DNA from: an uncultured Gemmiger sp. | GTDB taxonomy: Bacteria; Bacillota; Clostridia; Oscillospirales; Ruminococcaceae | DNA length: 64,000 nucleotides | Assembly: GCA_944388175.1 (NCBI GenBank) | Contig: CALXHR010000006.1 | Location: 1-64,000, forward strand | Reading direction: 5' to 3' | Translations under genes and position numbers: made by a program | The notes under the pieces: generated by a model | Seen by the model: only the letters and a program-made list of their open reading frames with translations | Told to the model about the DNA's origin: nothing | Databases searched by the model: none | In this document: piece after piece, positions 50,011 through 59,471 of the stretch | Numbering within the stretch: the stretch's first letter is position 1 | How the letters are laid out: every line of letters starts with the position of its first letter

Positions 50011-52257
50011 TCAGTTGTGTTTGTAGTAGTTAATCAGGCAGCCGTCGGCCAAAATCTGGCGCTCGGCGTCGGTCAGCGCGCCCAGGCGCACGGCAAAACG
50101 CACGATGCCGCCGTCCGACTTGACGGCCACGGCCTCCAGTTCGTCGGCCTTGTTCAGCAGCGCCGCGCGCACGCCGGGCAGGTAGACGTAGTCGCCGTTG
50201 TCCAGCACGTTGGGCGTGTCCAGCAGCAAGGGCAGCATGCCCCAGTTGATGCAGTTGGAGCGGTAGCGCTTGGTGGCGTACTCGCACGCAAAGTTGGCCG
50301 CACCGCCCAGCACGCGCTGGCAGCTGGCGGCCTGCTCGCGCGCAGAGCCGTCGCCCGGTTTGTTGGCAAAGATGGCCGAGCCGATGTTGGTGGCCGCGGC
50401 GTCGGGGTGGTAGCCGGCCTTGGCCAGTTCAGCGTAGACGTCGGCGACTTCCTGCGGCAGGTCGCCGGCGCGGCGGGCGGCGTCCAGCGCCTGCACGGCC
50501 TTAGCGGCCGGCACATAGGCCGGGTCCTTGCGGGAGAGCGTGAACTCCGCCAGGCGCAGCGGGTTGGAGCGGAAGGACGACGTCTCGCCCGAGGGGATCA
50601 GCTCGTCGGTGGTGGTGACGGGGTCGGTGATATAGCTGACGATCTTGACGAGCAGGTCGTCGCTGAGGGCCGGCTGCTCGGGCCAGTCCTTGATGTTGGG
50701 GCCGAACTTGAGCGCGTAGTCGGGTTCGGGGCGGCCCCAGCCGTTGTAGACGCGCTTTTCGTAGACGCCCGCGTCAAAGTGGTAGGCGGGGGCGGTGTAC
50801 TCGCTCTCGCAGACTTCGCTGGCCGCCGTCAGCACGCCGCCGTGGGCCGCCGTGGCCGCAATGGAGCGCGCGTCCATCAGCGCCACGGCGCTGATCTGCC
50901 CTTCGCCGGGCTTGGAGCCCTCGCGGTTGGGGAAGTTGCGCGTGGTGTGGCGGATGCTGAACTCGCCGTTGGCCGGCGTGTCGCCCGCGCCGAAGCAGGG
51001 GCCGCAGAAACACTCGCGGAAGATGCCGCCCGCCGATACGATATCGGCCACCGCGCCGTTTTTGACGAGTTCCAGGTAGGTGGGCATGCTGTCGGGGTAG
51101 ACGCTGAACTTGAACACGCCGTTGCCGCAGCTTTTGCCGCGCAGAATTTCCGCCACGGCGCAAATATTCTCATACGTGCCGCCGGAACAGCCGGCCACGA
51201 CGCCCTGCTCGACATAGATGCTGCCGTCGGGGCGCACCTTACTGACCAGATCCATGCGCACCTTGCCGCCCAGCTGCTCGTTGGCGCGGGCCTCGACCTC
51301 ATGCAGGATGTCTTTGGCGTTGGCCTTCAGCTCGCGGATGGGGTAGGCGTAGCTGGGGTGCATCGGCAGGGCGATCATGCACTCGACGGTGGAAAGGTCC
51401 AACTCAATGCAGCCGTCGTAGTAGGCCACAGCGGCGGGTTTGAGTTCCTTGTAGGCTTCGGGGCGGCCGTGCTGGGCGAAATATTCTTCCGTCACGGCGT
51501 CGGTCTGCCAGATGCTGGACCAGCAGGTCGTCTCGGTCGTCATGACGTCGATGCCGTTGCGGTAGTCCGCCGACAGGTTGGCCACGCCGGGGCCGATAAA
51601 CTCCATGACTTTGTTTTTGACATAGCCGTTGGCGTAGGTGGCGCCCACCAGCGCCAGCGCTACGTCGTGCGGGCCGACGCCGGGGCGCGGTTTGCCGGTC
51701 AGGTAGACAGCCACAACGCCGGGGTAAGCCATATCGTAGGTGCGGCCCACCAGCTGTTTGGCCAGCTCGCCGCCGCCCTCGCCCACGGCCATGGTGCCCA
51801 GCGCGCCGTACCGGGTGTGGGAATCCGACCCCAGGATCATGCGGCCGCAGCCGGACATCATTTCCCGGTTATAGCTGTGGATGACGGCCATGTTGGGCGG
51901 CACATAAATGCCGCCGTATTTGTGCGCGGCCGAGAGGGCGAACTGGTGGTCGTCCTCATTGATGGTGCCGCCGACGGCGCACAGGCTGTTGTGGCAGTTG
52001 GTCATGACGTACGGCAGGGGGAATTTTTCCATGCCGGAAGCGCGCGCCGTCTGGATGATGCCGACGTAGGTGATATCGTGGCTGGTCATCGAATCAAACT
52101 TCATGCGCAGCGCTTTGTCGTCGCCGCTGGTGTTGTGCGCCTGCAGGATGGCATAGGCGATGGTGCCGCGGCGCGCTTCGGCTTCACTCACACCGGCCGG
52201 GGCCGACGGCTGCAGCGCGCCGTCGACCAGGTAGACGCCCTGGGGATGCAGTTTCAT
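50011..52257 (-). CDS. Aconitase-family hydratase
   Basis: A 748-residue [4Fe-4S] hydro-lyase of the aconitase superfamily. Cluster-ligand regions are VVAGCSGGTYENICAVAE and ECFCGPCFGAGDTP; substrate loops include GSDSHTRYGALGTMAVGEGG, TRNFPNREGS and, near the end, YRSNCINWGMLPLL. Overall it resembles the YbhJ-like 'hydratase' group of about 750 residues rather than classical AcnA (about 890) or AcnB. Its divergent pairing with citrate synthase suggests it serves as aconitase here. The ATG at 52257 follows GGAGGG by 9 nt. Confidence 0.88.
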   Translation of the reverse strand: MKLHPQGVYLVDGALQPSAPAGVSEAEARRGTIAYAILQAHNTSGDDKALRMKFDSMTSHDITYVGIIQTARASGMEKFPLPYVMTNCHNSLCAVGGTINEDDHQFALSAAHKYGGIYVPPNMAVIHSYNREMMSGCGRMILGSDSHTRYGALGTMAVGEGGGELAKQLVGRTYDMAYPGVVAVYLTGKPRPGVGPHDVALALVGATYANGYVKNKVMEFIGPGVANLSADYRNGIDVMTTETTCWSSIWQTDAVTEEYFAQHGRPEAYKELKPAAVAYYDGCIELDLSTVECMIALPMHPSYAYPIRELKANAKDILHEVEARANEQLGGKVRMDLVSKVRPDGSIYVEQGVVAGCSGGTYENICAVAEILRGKSCGNGVFKFSVYPDSMPTYLELVKNGAVADIVSAGGIFRECFCGPCFGAGDTPANGEFSIRHTTRNFPNREGSKPGEGQISAVALMDARSIAATAAHGGVLTAASEVCESEYTAPAYHFDAGVYEKRVYNGWGRPEPDYALKFGPNIKDWPEQPALSDDLLVKIVSYITDPVTTTDELIPSGETSSFRSNPLRLAEFTLSRKDPAYVPAAKAVQALDAARRAGDLPQEVADVYAELAKAGYHPDAAATNIGSAIFANKPGDGSAREQAASCQRVLGGAANFACEYATKRYRSNCINWGMLPLLLDTPNVLDNGDYVYLPGVRAALLNKADELEAVAVKSDGGIVRFAVRLGALTDAERQILADGCLINYYKHN

Positions 52258-52332
52258 GGTCGTTCCCTCCATTTGTTTTGGCGGCAGGCGGTACGGCCGC
52301 ACCGCCCTTGCCGCATACCTATCTATAAGAAC

Positions 52333-52361
52333 ACTATACCCGCTTTGGGCGGGGTTGTCAA
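52333..52361 (-). promoter_or_regulatory. Promoter of the hydratase gene
   Basis: TTGACA, 17-bp spacer, TATAGT on the minus strand. Confidence 0.8.
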
Positions 52362-52431
52362 CGCGATGCGGCTTTTCGCTTAATAAAATAAAGTCTGCGC
52401 AAGTGCTTTTTAAACATTTCTTAACTTTGTA

Positions 52432-52460
52432 TTGACGAAATCGCAAAAACGCTATAAAAT
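52432..52460 (+). promoter_or_regulatory. Promoter of citrate synthase
   Basis: TTGACG, then CTATAAAAT. TAAAAT gives a 17-bp spacer and TATAAA a 15-bp spacer. It is divergent from the hydratase promoter with about 70 bp between the -35 boxes, so a common regulator could act on both. Confidence 0.65.
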
Positions 52461-52515
52461 AAAACTACTCGCCCCCCTTCCGGGCGGCAAAACCAAAACG
52501 AAAGAGGGCACGCCG

Positions 52516-53889
52516 ATGTATTACCCCGATGTGCCGGCGCTGGAGCCGGAAGAACTGGAACTGCTCTGCCATGAATACCTGGAGCACAACGCCCACCTGG
52601 ACCCGGCCCTGGCCGACCGCATGGGCGTCAAGCGCGGGCTGCGCAACCCGGACGGCACCGGCGTGCTGGCGGGCATCACCAACGTGTCCAGCGTCATCGG
52701 CTACGACAAAACGCCCGACGGCGCCGTTGTGCCTATCCCGGGGCGGCTGGTCTACCGCGGCATCGACATCGACACGCTGGCGGCCGAAGCCGACAACCAC
52801 GACCGCTTTCTGTTTGAGGAAGTCGTCTGGCTGCTGCTGTTCGGCGCGCTGCCCGACCGCGACCAGCACGCCAAGTTCTGCAAATTGCTGGAACATCACC
52901 GCGAGCTGCCGCGCGGCTTTGCCGACGATATGATTCTGAACTCGCCCTCGCCCAACATCATGAACAAGATGGCGCGCAGCGTGCTGGCCATGTACAGCTA
53001 CGACGAACACGCTGAGGACCTGAGCCTGCCCAACATCCTGCGGCAGAGCGTCAACCTGATTGCCGAACTGCCGACGATGATGGTCAACGCCTACCAGATC
53101 AAGCGCCGCGTGTACGACCGCGCCAGCATGTACTTCCACCTGCCGACCGAGGGGCAGAGCACCGCCGAGCATATTTTAAGTACCTACCGCGCTGACCAGA
53201 AATTCACCCGCGCCGAAGCGCGCCTGCTGGACCTGTGCCTGCTGGTGCACGCCGACCACGGCGGCGGCAACTGCTCGACGTTCACCTGCCGCGTGCTGTC
53301 CAGCTCCGGCACCGACACCTACTCGGCCATTTCGGCGGCCATCGGCGCGCTGAAAGGCCCCAAGCACGGCGGCGCCAACCTCAAGGTCATGCACCAGCTG
53401 GATTACATCCTGGAAAACGTCCAAAACCCCGCCGACGACGAGGAAGTGCGCGAGTTTTTGCGCAAAATCCTGCGCAAAGAAGCCGGCGACGGCAGCGGGC
53501 TGATCTACGGCATGGGCCACGCGGTGTACACCGTCAGCGACCCGCGCGCGCAGATTTTAAAGAACCACGCCCGCCGCATGGCCTACGAAAAAGGCTTTGA
53601 CGAGGAGTTCGAGATGCTGTGCAGCATCGAGCGGCTGGCCCCCCAGATTTTTGCCGAGGAAAAGCACGGCCCCAAAAAGGTGTGCGCCAACGTGGACCTG
53701 TTCAGCGGGCTGATCTACCGCATGCTGGGCATCAGCGAGGACCTGTACACCCCGCTGTTCGCCATTGCCCGCGTGCCGGGCTGGTGCGCCCACCGCGTCG
53801 AGGAAGTCGAGTTCGCCAACCGCATCATCCGCCCCGCCTACCAGTACGTGGGCAAACCGCAGCCCTATGTGACATTGGCCGAGCGGTAA
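52516..53889 (+). CDS. gltA: Citrate synthase
   Basis: A 457-residue citrate synthase joining oxaloacetate and acetyl-CoA. Visible are VYRGIDIDTLAAEADNHDRF, HADHGGGNCSTFTCRV (first catalytic His region), GPKHGGANLKVM (second His) and GMGHAVYTVSDPRA (third active-site His plus Asp). The start ATG at 52516 follows AAAGAGGG; the frame also stays open through the promoter. With the divergent hydratase it forms the first steps of the oxidative citrate branch; isocitrate dehydrogenase is not in the window. Confidence 0.95.
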   Translation: MYYPDVPALEPEELELLCHEYLEHNAHLDPALADRMGVKRGLRNPDGTGVLAGITNVSSVIGYDKTPDGAVVPIPGRLVYRGIDIDTLAAEADNHDRFLFEEVVWLLLFGALPDRDQHAKFCKLLEHHRELPRGFADDMILNSPSPNIMNKMARSVLAMYSYDEHAEDLSLPNILRQSVNLIAELPTMMVNAYQIKRRVYDRASMYFHLPTEGQSTAEHILSTYRADQKFTRAEARLLDLCLLVHADHGGGNCSTFTCRVLSSSGTDTYSAISAAIGALKGPKHGGANLKVMHQLDYILENVQNPADDEEVREFLRKILRKEAGDGSGLIYGMGHAVYTVSDPRAQILKNHARRMAYEKGFDEEFEMLCSIERLAPQIFAEEKHGPKKVCANVDLFSGLIYRMLGISEDLYTPLFAIARVPGWCAHRVEEVEFANRIIRPAYQYVGKPQPYVTLAER

Positions 53890-53952
53890 ACAGCGCGGCG
53901 CGCGCCCTGGCACACAACACAAAAAAGTAACAATTTAAGGCCGCGCACCGTC

Positions 53953-53980
53953 TTGCTTTTACCCGCGGTTCATGTATAAT
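53953..53980 (+). promoter_or_regulatory. Promoter of pckA
   Basis: TTGCTT, 16-bp spacer, TATAAT. The leader to the ATG is about 75 nt with GAGAAAGAGG near the start. Confidence 0.7.
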
Positions 53981-54061
53981 AAAAGTATCGTGGGGGACAA
54001 TGGCCGGTAACCCCCATCTGCATCTGCCCGGCAAATGTAATAGAGAAAGAGGTATAAGTAT

Positions 54062-55666
54062 ATGGCAAAGCTGGATCTTACCAAATACGGCATTACCGGC
54101 ACGACTGAGATCGTGTACAACCCCTCATACGAGGAACTGTTTGCCGAGGAGACCAAGCCCGGCCTGGAAGGCTATGAGAAGGGCCAGGTCAGCGAGCTGG
54201 ACGCCGTCAACGTTATGACGGGCATCTACACCGGCCGCTCCCCCAAAGACAAGTTCATCGTCATGGACGACACCTCCAAGGACACCGTGTGGTGGACCAG
54301 CGAGGGCTACAAGAACGACAACAAGCCCGCCAGCCAGGAAGCCTGGGCCGCCTGCAAGAAGCTGGCCATCGAGGAACTTTCCAACAAAAAGCTGTACGTG
54401 ATGGACGTGTTCTGCGGCGCCAACAAGGACAGCCGCATGGCCATCCGCTTCATCATGGAAGTGGCCTGGCAGGCGCATTTCGTCAAGAACATGTTCATCC
54501 AGCCCACGGCCGAGGAACTCGAGAACTTTGAACCGGACTTCATCTCCTACAACGCGTCCAAGGCCAAGGTCGAGAACTACAAGGAGCTGGGCCTCAACTC
54601 CGAGACGGCGGTCGTCTTTAACCTCACCGACCGTGAGCAGGTCATCCTGAACACCTGGTACGGCGGCGAGATGAAGAAGGGTATGTTCAGCATGATGAAC
54701 TACTACCTGCCGCTCAAGGGCATGGCGTCGATGCACTGCTCTGCCAACACCGACATGAACGGCCAGAACACCGCGCTGTTCTTCGGTTTGTCCGGCACCG
54801 GCAAGACCACGCTGTCCACCGACCCCAAGCGCCTGCTGATCGGCGACGACGAGCACGGCTGGGACGACAACGGCATCTTCAACTTTGAGGGCGGCTGCTA
54901 CGCCAAGGTCATCGACCTCGACAAAGAGTCCGAGCCCGACATCTACAACGCCATCAAGCGCAACGCCCTGCTGGAGAACGTCACGCTGGACGAGAATGGC
55001 AAGATCGACTTCCACGACAAGAGCGTGACCGAGAACACCCGCGTCAGCTACCCCATCGACCACATCGAGAAGATCGTGCGCCCCGTCTCGGCCGGTCCCG
55101 ACGCCAAGAACGTCATCTTCCTGTCCGCCGACGCGTTCGGCGTGCTGCCCCCGGTCTCCATCCTGACCCCGGAGCAGACCGAATACTACTTCCTCTCCGG
55201 CTTCACCTCCAAGCTGGCCGGCACCGAGCGCGGCATCACCGAGCCCACGCCGACCTTCTCGGCCTGCTTCGGCCAGGCTTTCCTGGAGCTGCACCCCACC
55301 AAGTACGCCGAGGAACTCGTCAAGAAGATGCAGAAATCCGGCGCGAAAGCCTACCTGGTCAACACCGGCTGGAACGGCACCGGCAAGCGCATCTCCATCA
55401 AGGATACCCGCGGCATCATCGACGCCATCCTGGACGGCTCCATCCTGAAAGCCGACACCAAGACCATCCCCTACTTCAACTTTGAGGTTCCCACCGCCCT
55501 GCCCGGCGTTGACCCCGCCATCCTGGACCCGCGCGACACCTACGCCGACGCGGCCGAGTGGGACGCCAAAGCGAAAGACCTGGCTTCCCGCTTCCAGAAG
55601 AATTTCGTCAAGTACGAGAGCAACGAAGCCGGCAAGGCCCTGGTTTCCGCCGGCCCGCAGCTGTAA
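54062..55666 (+). CDS. pckA: Phosphoenolpyruvate carboxykinase (ATP)
   Basis: A 534-residue cytosolic enzyme interconverting oxaloacetate and PEP with [26 protein letters not shown] is the kinase P-loop and Mn-binding segment; [12 protein letters not shown]-like substrate loop ([14 protein letters not shown]) and [20 protein letters not shown] are characteristic of the ATP-type family. In anaerobes it often runs toward oxaloacetate, supplying citrate synthase or succinate formation. It is monocistronic with a strong terminator. Confidence 0.97.
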   Translation: MAKLDLTKYGITGTTEIVYNPSYEELFAEETKPGLEGYEKGQVSELDAVNVMTGIYTGRSPKDKFIVMDDTSKDTVWWTSEGYKNDNKPASQEAWAACKKLAIEELSNKKLYVMDVFCGANKDSRMAIRFIMEVAWQAHFVKNMFIQPTAEELENFEPDFISYNASKAKVENYKELGLNSETAVVFNLTDREQVILNTWYGGEMKKGMFSMMNYYLPLKGMASMHCSANTDMNGQNTALFFGLSGTGKTTLSTDPKRLLIGDDEHGWDDNGIFNFEGGCYAKVIDLDKESEPDIYNAIKRNALLENVTLDENGKIDFHDKSVTENTRVSYPIDHIEKIVRPVSAGPDAKNVIFLSADAFGVLPPVSILTPEQTEYYFLSGFTSKLAGTERGITEPTPTFSACFGQAFLELHPTKYAEELVKKMQKSGAKAYLVNTGWNGTGKRISIKDTRGIIDAILDGSILKADTKTIPYFNFEVPTALPGVDPAILDPRDTYADAAEWDAKAKDLASRFQKNFVKYESNEAGKALVSAGPQL

Positions 55667-55710
55667 CCCGGCTGCGCCCCGCGCGCTGACCGCCGCCTGA
55701 AAACCGCACC

Positions 55711-55753
55711 ATCCCCGCCCCGGAAAAAAATTTCCCGGGGCGGGGATTTTTTT
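55711..55753 (+). terminator. Terminator of pckA
   Basis: ATCCCCGCCCCGG pairs with CCGGGGCGGGGAT around an A/T loop, followed by seven Ts. Confidence 0.92.
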
Positions 55754-55765
55754 GCGCAAACCCGC

Positions 55766-55793
55766 TTGCTTTTCGCTTGCCGGCGTGTATAAT
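55766..55793 (+). promoter_or_regulatory. Promoter of the MATE gene
   Basis: TTGCTT, 16-bp spacer, TATAAT; closely similar in sequence to the pckA promoter. Confidence 0.7.
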
Positions 55794-55850
55794 ATGGTGT
55801 TGCGCGGCCCGGTGGGCCGCGTGATTCTTTGCGTACAGAGGGTTTTGGGT

Positions 55851-57329
55851 ATGACGAAAGATCTGACTTCCGGCGCGCCGCTGCGCGTCATCGCGCTGTT
55901 TACGCTGCCGCTGGTGCTGGGCAACCTGTTCCAGCAATTTTACGCGCTGGCCGACACCATCATCGTCGGGCGGTTTGTCGGCGTGGGGGCGCTGGCCGCC
56001 GTCGGCGCGACGGGCGCGGTCAACTACCTTATCATCGGCTTCTGCACCGGCATCTGCAGCGGGTTTGCCATCCCCATCGCGCAGCAGTTCGGCGCGCGTG
56101 ACATGCCCGCCATGCGGCGCAGCATCGCCAATGCGGCCTGGCTGTGCCTAGGCTTTGGCAGCGTGCTGACGGTGGCCACCGTGGCGCTGACGCGGCCCAT
56201 CATGCAGCTGATGCAGACCCCCGCCGATATTTTGGACGACGCCTGCCTGTACATCGGCTGGATTTTTGCGGGCATCCCGTTCGTGTTTTTGTACAACATG
56301 GTCAGCGCCATCATGCGCGCGCTGGGCGACAGCAAAACCCCGCTGTATTTCCTGGTGCTGACAAGTTTGCTCAACGTCGGGCTGGACCTGTATTTTATCA
56401 TCCAGTTTGACATGGGCGTGCTGGGCGCGGCCGTCGCCACCGACCTTTCGCAGGCAGTGTCCGGCGTGGCGAGCTTTGTGTACATGCGCCGCCGTTTCAC
56501 CATGCTCAAAATGCAGCCGGGCGAGACCCGTTTTGACCGCGCCATCTGCCGCCGCCTGTGCACCATGGGCCTGCCCATGGGCCTGCAGTGCAGCATCACG
56601 GCCATTGGCAGCGTCGTCATGCAAAGCGCCGTCAACGTGCTGGGGTCCACGGCGGTGGCCGCCGTCACGGCCGCCGGCAAGACCCAGAACCTGCTGACCG
56701 TCCCGCTGGAAAGCATCGGCACCGCCATGGCGACCTACGCCGGCCAGAACCTCGGCGCGGCGCAGCTGGGCCGGGTACGCCGCGGCGTGCGGTGCGCCCA
56801 CGGCATTGCCATCGTCTACTCGCTGGCGGCGCTGGTGGCGCTGCACTACTTTGACATTTATGTCATCGCGCTGTTCCTGGACACCTCGGCCGAGGTCACC
56901 ATCGTCGAGATGGCGCGCGACTATATGTTCTGGAACAGCCTGTTCTTTATCCCGCTGGGCATGTTGATCGTATGGCGGTACAGCATCCAGGGGCTGGGGC
57001 ATTCCAGCCTGGCGATGCTGGCCGGCGTGGCCGAAATGGCCGCCCGCATCGCCGTGGCGCTGGCGCTGGTGCCGACGCTGGGCTATTTTGGGGCCGAGCT
57101 TTCCAACCCGTCGGCCTGGGTGGCGGCCTGCCTGCTGCTGTGCCCGGCCTACCGCTGGACGCTGCGCCAGCTGCAAAACGACCTGAGCGCCCGCCGCCTG
57201 GCCGCACTGCACAAAATGGGCCTGCGCGTCCTGCCCGCGCTGCCCAAAAACAACACCGCTTGTTTTACGCCGTACATGTGTGCTATACTGAAAAAGAGAC
57301 CGCCGCAAACCCGCAAAAAAGGAGCGTAA
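55851..57329 (+). CDS. MATE family efflux transporter
   Basis: A 492-residue membrane protein with about 12 helices in two similar halves. Family landmarks are ALFTLPLVLGNLFQQFYALA, DTIIVGRFVGVGALAAVGAT, IMRALGDSKTPLYFLVLTSL in half one and LGSTAVAAVTAAGKTQNLLT, TYAGQNLGAAQLGRVRRGVR in half two. Such proteins export drugs or metabolites using Na+ or H+. The start at 55851 follows AGAGGG and fits the family. The last roughly 40 residues are polar and the DNA there also holds the promoter of the next gene. Confidence 0.92.
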   Translation: MTKDLTSGAPLRVIALFTLPLVLGNLFQQFYALADTIIVGRFVGVGALAAVGATGAVNYLIIGFCTGICSGFAIPIAQQFGARDMPAMRRSIANAAWLCLGFGSVLTVATVALTRPIMQLMQTPADILDDACLYIGWIFAGIPFVFLYNMVSAIMRALGDSKTPLYFLVLTSLLNVGLDLYFIIQFDMGVLGAAVATDLSQAVSGVASFVYMRRRFTMLKMQPGETRFDRAICRRLCTMGLPMGLQCSITAIGSVVMQSAVNVLGSTAVAAVTAAGKTQNLLTVPLESIGTAMATYAGQNLGAAQLGRVRRGVRCAHGIAIVYSLAALVALHYFDIYVIALFLDTSAEVTIVEMARDYMFWNSLFFIPLGMLIVWRYSIQGLGHSSLAMLAGVAEMAARIAVALALVPTLGYFGAELSNPSAWVAACLLLCPAYRWTLRQLQNDLSARRLAALHKMGLRVLPALPKNNTACFTPYMCAILKKRPPQTRKKGA

Positions 57330-57330
57330 C

Positions 57331-58869
57331 ATGGACGAACAATGGCTGACCCGATACCGCAGCGAGATTGAACAGTTTACCGCGGCAACCAAAGCGTTTG
57401 ACCGCGGCGAGTTGCCCCGCAAGGACTACAAGGGCATTTCGGGCGGGTTTGGCAGCTACGCCCAGCGCGACGCTTCGCGCCACATGCTGCGCCTGCGCCT
57501 GCCCGGCGGCCGCCTGACGCTGCCGCGCCTGCGCTTTTTGGCCGAGGTCACGCAGCGCTACGGCATCGACCCCGTTAAGCTGACGACCTGCGAAGCCATC
57601 CAGCTGCACAACCTGACGCCCGACCTGCTGCCGGTGTTGATGGAACACGCCATCGGCTGCGATATCATCACCCGCGGCGGCGGGGGCGACAACCCGCGCA
57701 ACGTCATGGCCAGCCCGCTGACCGGCGTGCAGCCCGGCGAAGCGTTCGACGTCATGCCCTGGGCCGAAGCCGCCAGCGACTACCTGCTCTCGATCTGCCG
57801 CGACATCCGCATGCCGCGCAAACTCAAAGTCGCATTCTGCAACGGCGTCGACGACTGCGTGCACGCCGCGTTCCGCGATATGGGCTTTGTGGCGCAGCCG
57901 GACGGCACCTTCCAACTGTATATCGCCGGCGGCCTGGGCAACGAGCACCGCATGGGCGTGCTGGTGGTCGAAGCATTGTTGCCGCGCGACGTGCTGTACG
58001 CCATCCGCGCCATGGTGGATACCTTCTGCGCCCACGGAAACTATGAGAACCGCGCCAAAGCCCGCACCCGCTATATGCAGCAGACGCTGGGCCCCGACGG
58101 GCTGCGCCGCGCCTTTTTGCAGAACCTCGAGGCCGCCAAACAGCGCGGCGGGCTGGACCTTGTGCTGGAGCCGCCGCGCGTGACCAAGACCGGCAGCGGC
58201 GTGCTGCACGACGCGCGCGCCATCCCGCAAAAACAGCCGGGGCTGTACGCCGTGGCCTACCACCCCATCGGCGGCTGCCTGCCGGCGGGCAAGCCCGCCC
58301 AGCTGGCCGAACTGCTGGCCGCCCTGCCGGGGGCCGAGTGCCGCGTGGGCCCCGACGAAACGCTGTATATCCTGAACCTGACGGCGGTGGAAGCCGCCCG
58401 CGCGCTGCAGGCCACCGACGACGGCGCCCAAACGCAGTTTGAGAGAAGTGTTGCCTGCATCGGCGCGTCGATCTGCCAGCAGGGCGTGCGCGACAGCCAG
58501 GCGGCGCTGCGCCGCTGCGTCGAAGCTGTGCGCGCCGCCAACCTGCCCGACGGCGCGCTGCCGCGCATCTGCATCTCGGGCTGCCCTTCCAGCTGTGCGG
58601 CGCACCAGGCGGCCGCGCTGGGCTTCCAGGGCTGCGTCAAGCCGGTGCCGGGCGGCAAACCGGTGCCGGCGTTCCGGCTGTTTGTGGGCGGCTGCGACGC
58701 CCTGGGCCGGGAACGCTTTGGCGAACCGCTGGGCTTTGTGGCCGAGGACCAGCTGCCCGATTTGCTGGTAGCGCTGGGCCGCGCCGCGGCCGACGCCGGC
58801 TTTGGCTGGGACGCCTGGCGCGCCGCGCAGCCCGACGCACTGGCAGAGATTGCCCGGCCCTACCTGTAA
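57331..58869 (+). CDS. Siroheme nitrite/sulfite reductase family protein
   Basis: A 512-residue NIR/SIR protein with two ferredoxin-like half domains and a siroheme/[4Fe-4S] site: ACIGASICQQGVRDS (C-x5-C) and ISGCPSSCAAH (C-x3-C) give four cluster cysteines. The half-domain strand LTTCEAIQLHNLTPDLLPVL and TRGGGGDNPRNVMASPLTGV are typical. It would reduce sulfite or nitrite by six electrons; which one is not clear from sequence. RBS AAAGGAG. A promoter (TTGTTT, 18 bp, TATACT) lies in the end of the MATE gene, and the genes are 1 bp apart. Confidence 0.88.
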   Translation: MDEQWLTRYRSEIEQFTAATKAFDRGELPRKDYKGISGGFGSYAQRDASRHMLRLRLPGGRLTLPRLRFLAEVTQRYGIDPVKLTTCEAIQLHNLTPDLLPVLMEHAIGCDIITRGGGGDNPRNVMASPLTGVQPGEAFDVMPWAEAASDYLLSICRDIRMPRKLKVAFCNGVDDCVHAAFRDMGFVAQPDGTFQLYIAGGLGNEHRMGVLVVEALLPRDVLYAIRAMVDTFCAHGNYENRAKARTRYMQQTLGPDGLRRAFLQNLEAAKQRGGLDLVLEPPRVTKTGSGVLHDARAIPQKQPGLYAVAYHPIGGCLPAGKPAQLAELLAALPGAECRVGPDETLYILNLTAVEAARALQATDDGAQTQFERSVACIGASICQQGVRDSQAALRRCVEAVRAANLPDGALPRICISGCPSSCAAHQAAALGFQGCVKPVPGGKPVPAFRLFVGGCDALGRERFGEPLGFVAEDQLPDLLVALGRAAADAGFGWDAWRAAQPDALAEIARPYL

Positions 58870-58884
58870 CGTTCTTCCTTTCGG

Positions 58885-58933
58885 CCGCCCCGTGGCCCGG
58901 CGCTTGGCGCCTGCCGCCGCGGGGCGGTTTTTT
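58885..58933 (+). terminator. Terminator of the reductase gene
   Basis: CCGCCCCG pairs with CGGGGCGG around a GC-rich loop and is followed by TTTTTT. Confidence 0.8.
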
Positions 58934-58955
58934 GCCCCTATAAAAAGGAGCCCCT

Positions 58956-59471
58956 ATGCAAAAAGTCCTCATCGTCGGCAGCCCCGGTGCGGGCAAAAGC
59001 GTGCTGGCGCGCCGCCTGCACGCCGCGACCGGCCTGCCGCTATACTACCTCGACTGCCTGTGGCACCGCCCCGACGGCAGCCATGTCTCGGCCGCGGAAT
59101 TTGACCGCGCGCTGGCGCAGGTGCTGGCACAGCAGCGCTGGATCGTCGACGGCAACTACCTGCGCACGCTGCCCGTGCGGCTGGCGGCCTGCGACACCGT
59201 GCTGTGGCTGGACCCGCCGGTCGAGGTCTGCCTGGCGGGCGCGGCTGCGCGCATCGGCCGCCCGCGCCCCGACCTGCCCTGGGTCGAGCGCGCGCTGGAC
59301 CCCGAATTTGCGCAGTATATCCGGGATTTCCCGGCGCAGCAGCGCCCGCAGCTGGCCGCGCTGCTGGCGCAGCGCCCGGCGCAGGTGGCGCTGCACCGCT
59401 TTGCCGCGCGCGCCGACGCCGACCGCTGGCTGGACACCCTGCCCGCCGCCCCGAAAGGAGCCGACCTGTGA
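58956..59471 (+). CDS. P-loop nucleotide kinase-like protein
   Basis: A 171-residue protein with Walker A VGSPGAGKSVLARRL at the N-terminus, a LID-like Arg-rich middle (VDGNYLRTLPVRLAACDTVL then LDPPVEVCLAGAAARIGRPR) and the DCLWHRPDG segment seen in adenylate-kinase-like 'topology modulation/FlaR' proteins. The substrate is unknown. Its stop overlaps the GTG of the next gene, so they are translated together. Confidence 0.8.
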   Translation: MQKVLIVGSPGAGKSVLARRLHAATGLPLYYLDCLWHRPDGSHVSAAEFDRALAQVLAQQRWIVDGNYLRTLPVRLAACDTVLWLDPPVEVCLAGAAARIGRPRPDLPWVERALDPEFAQYIRDFPAQQRPQLAALLAQRPAQVALHRFAARADADRWLDTLPAAPKGADL

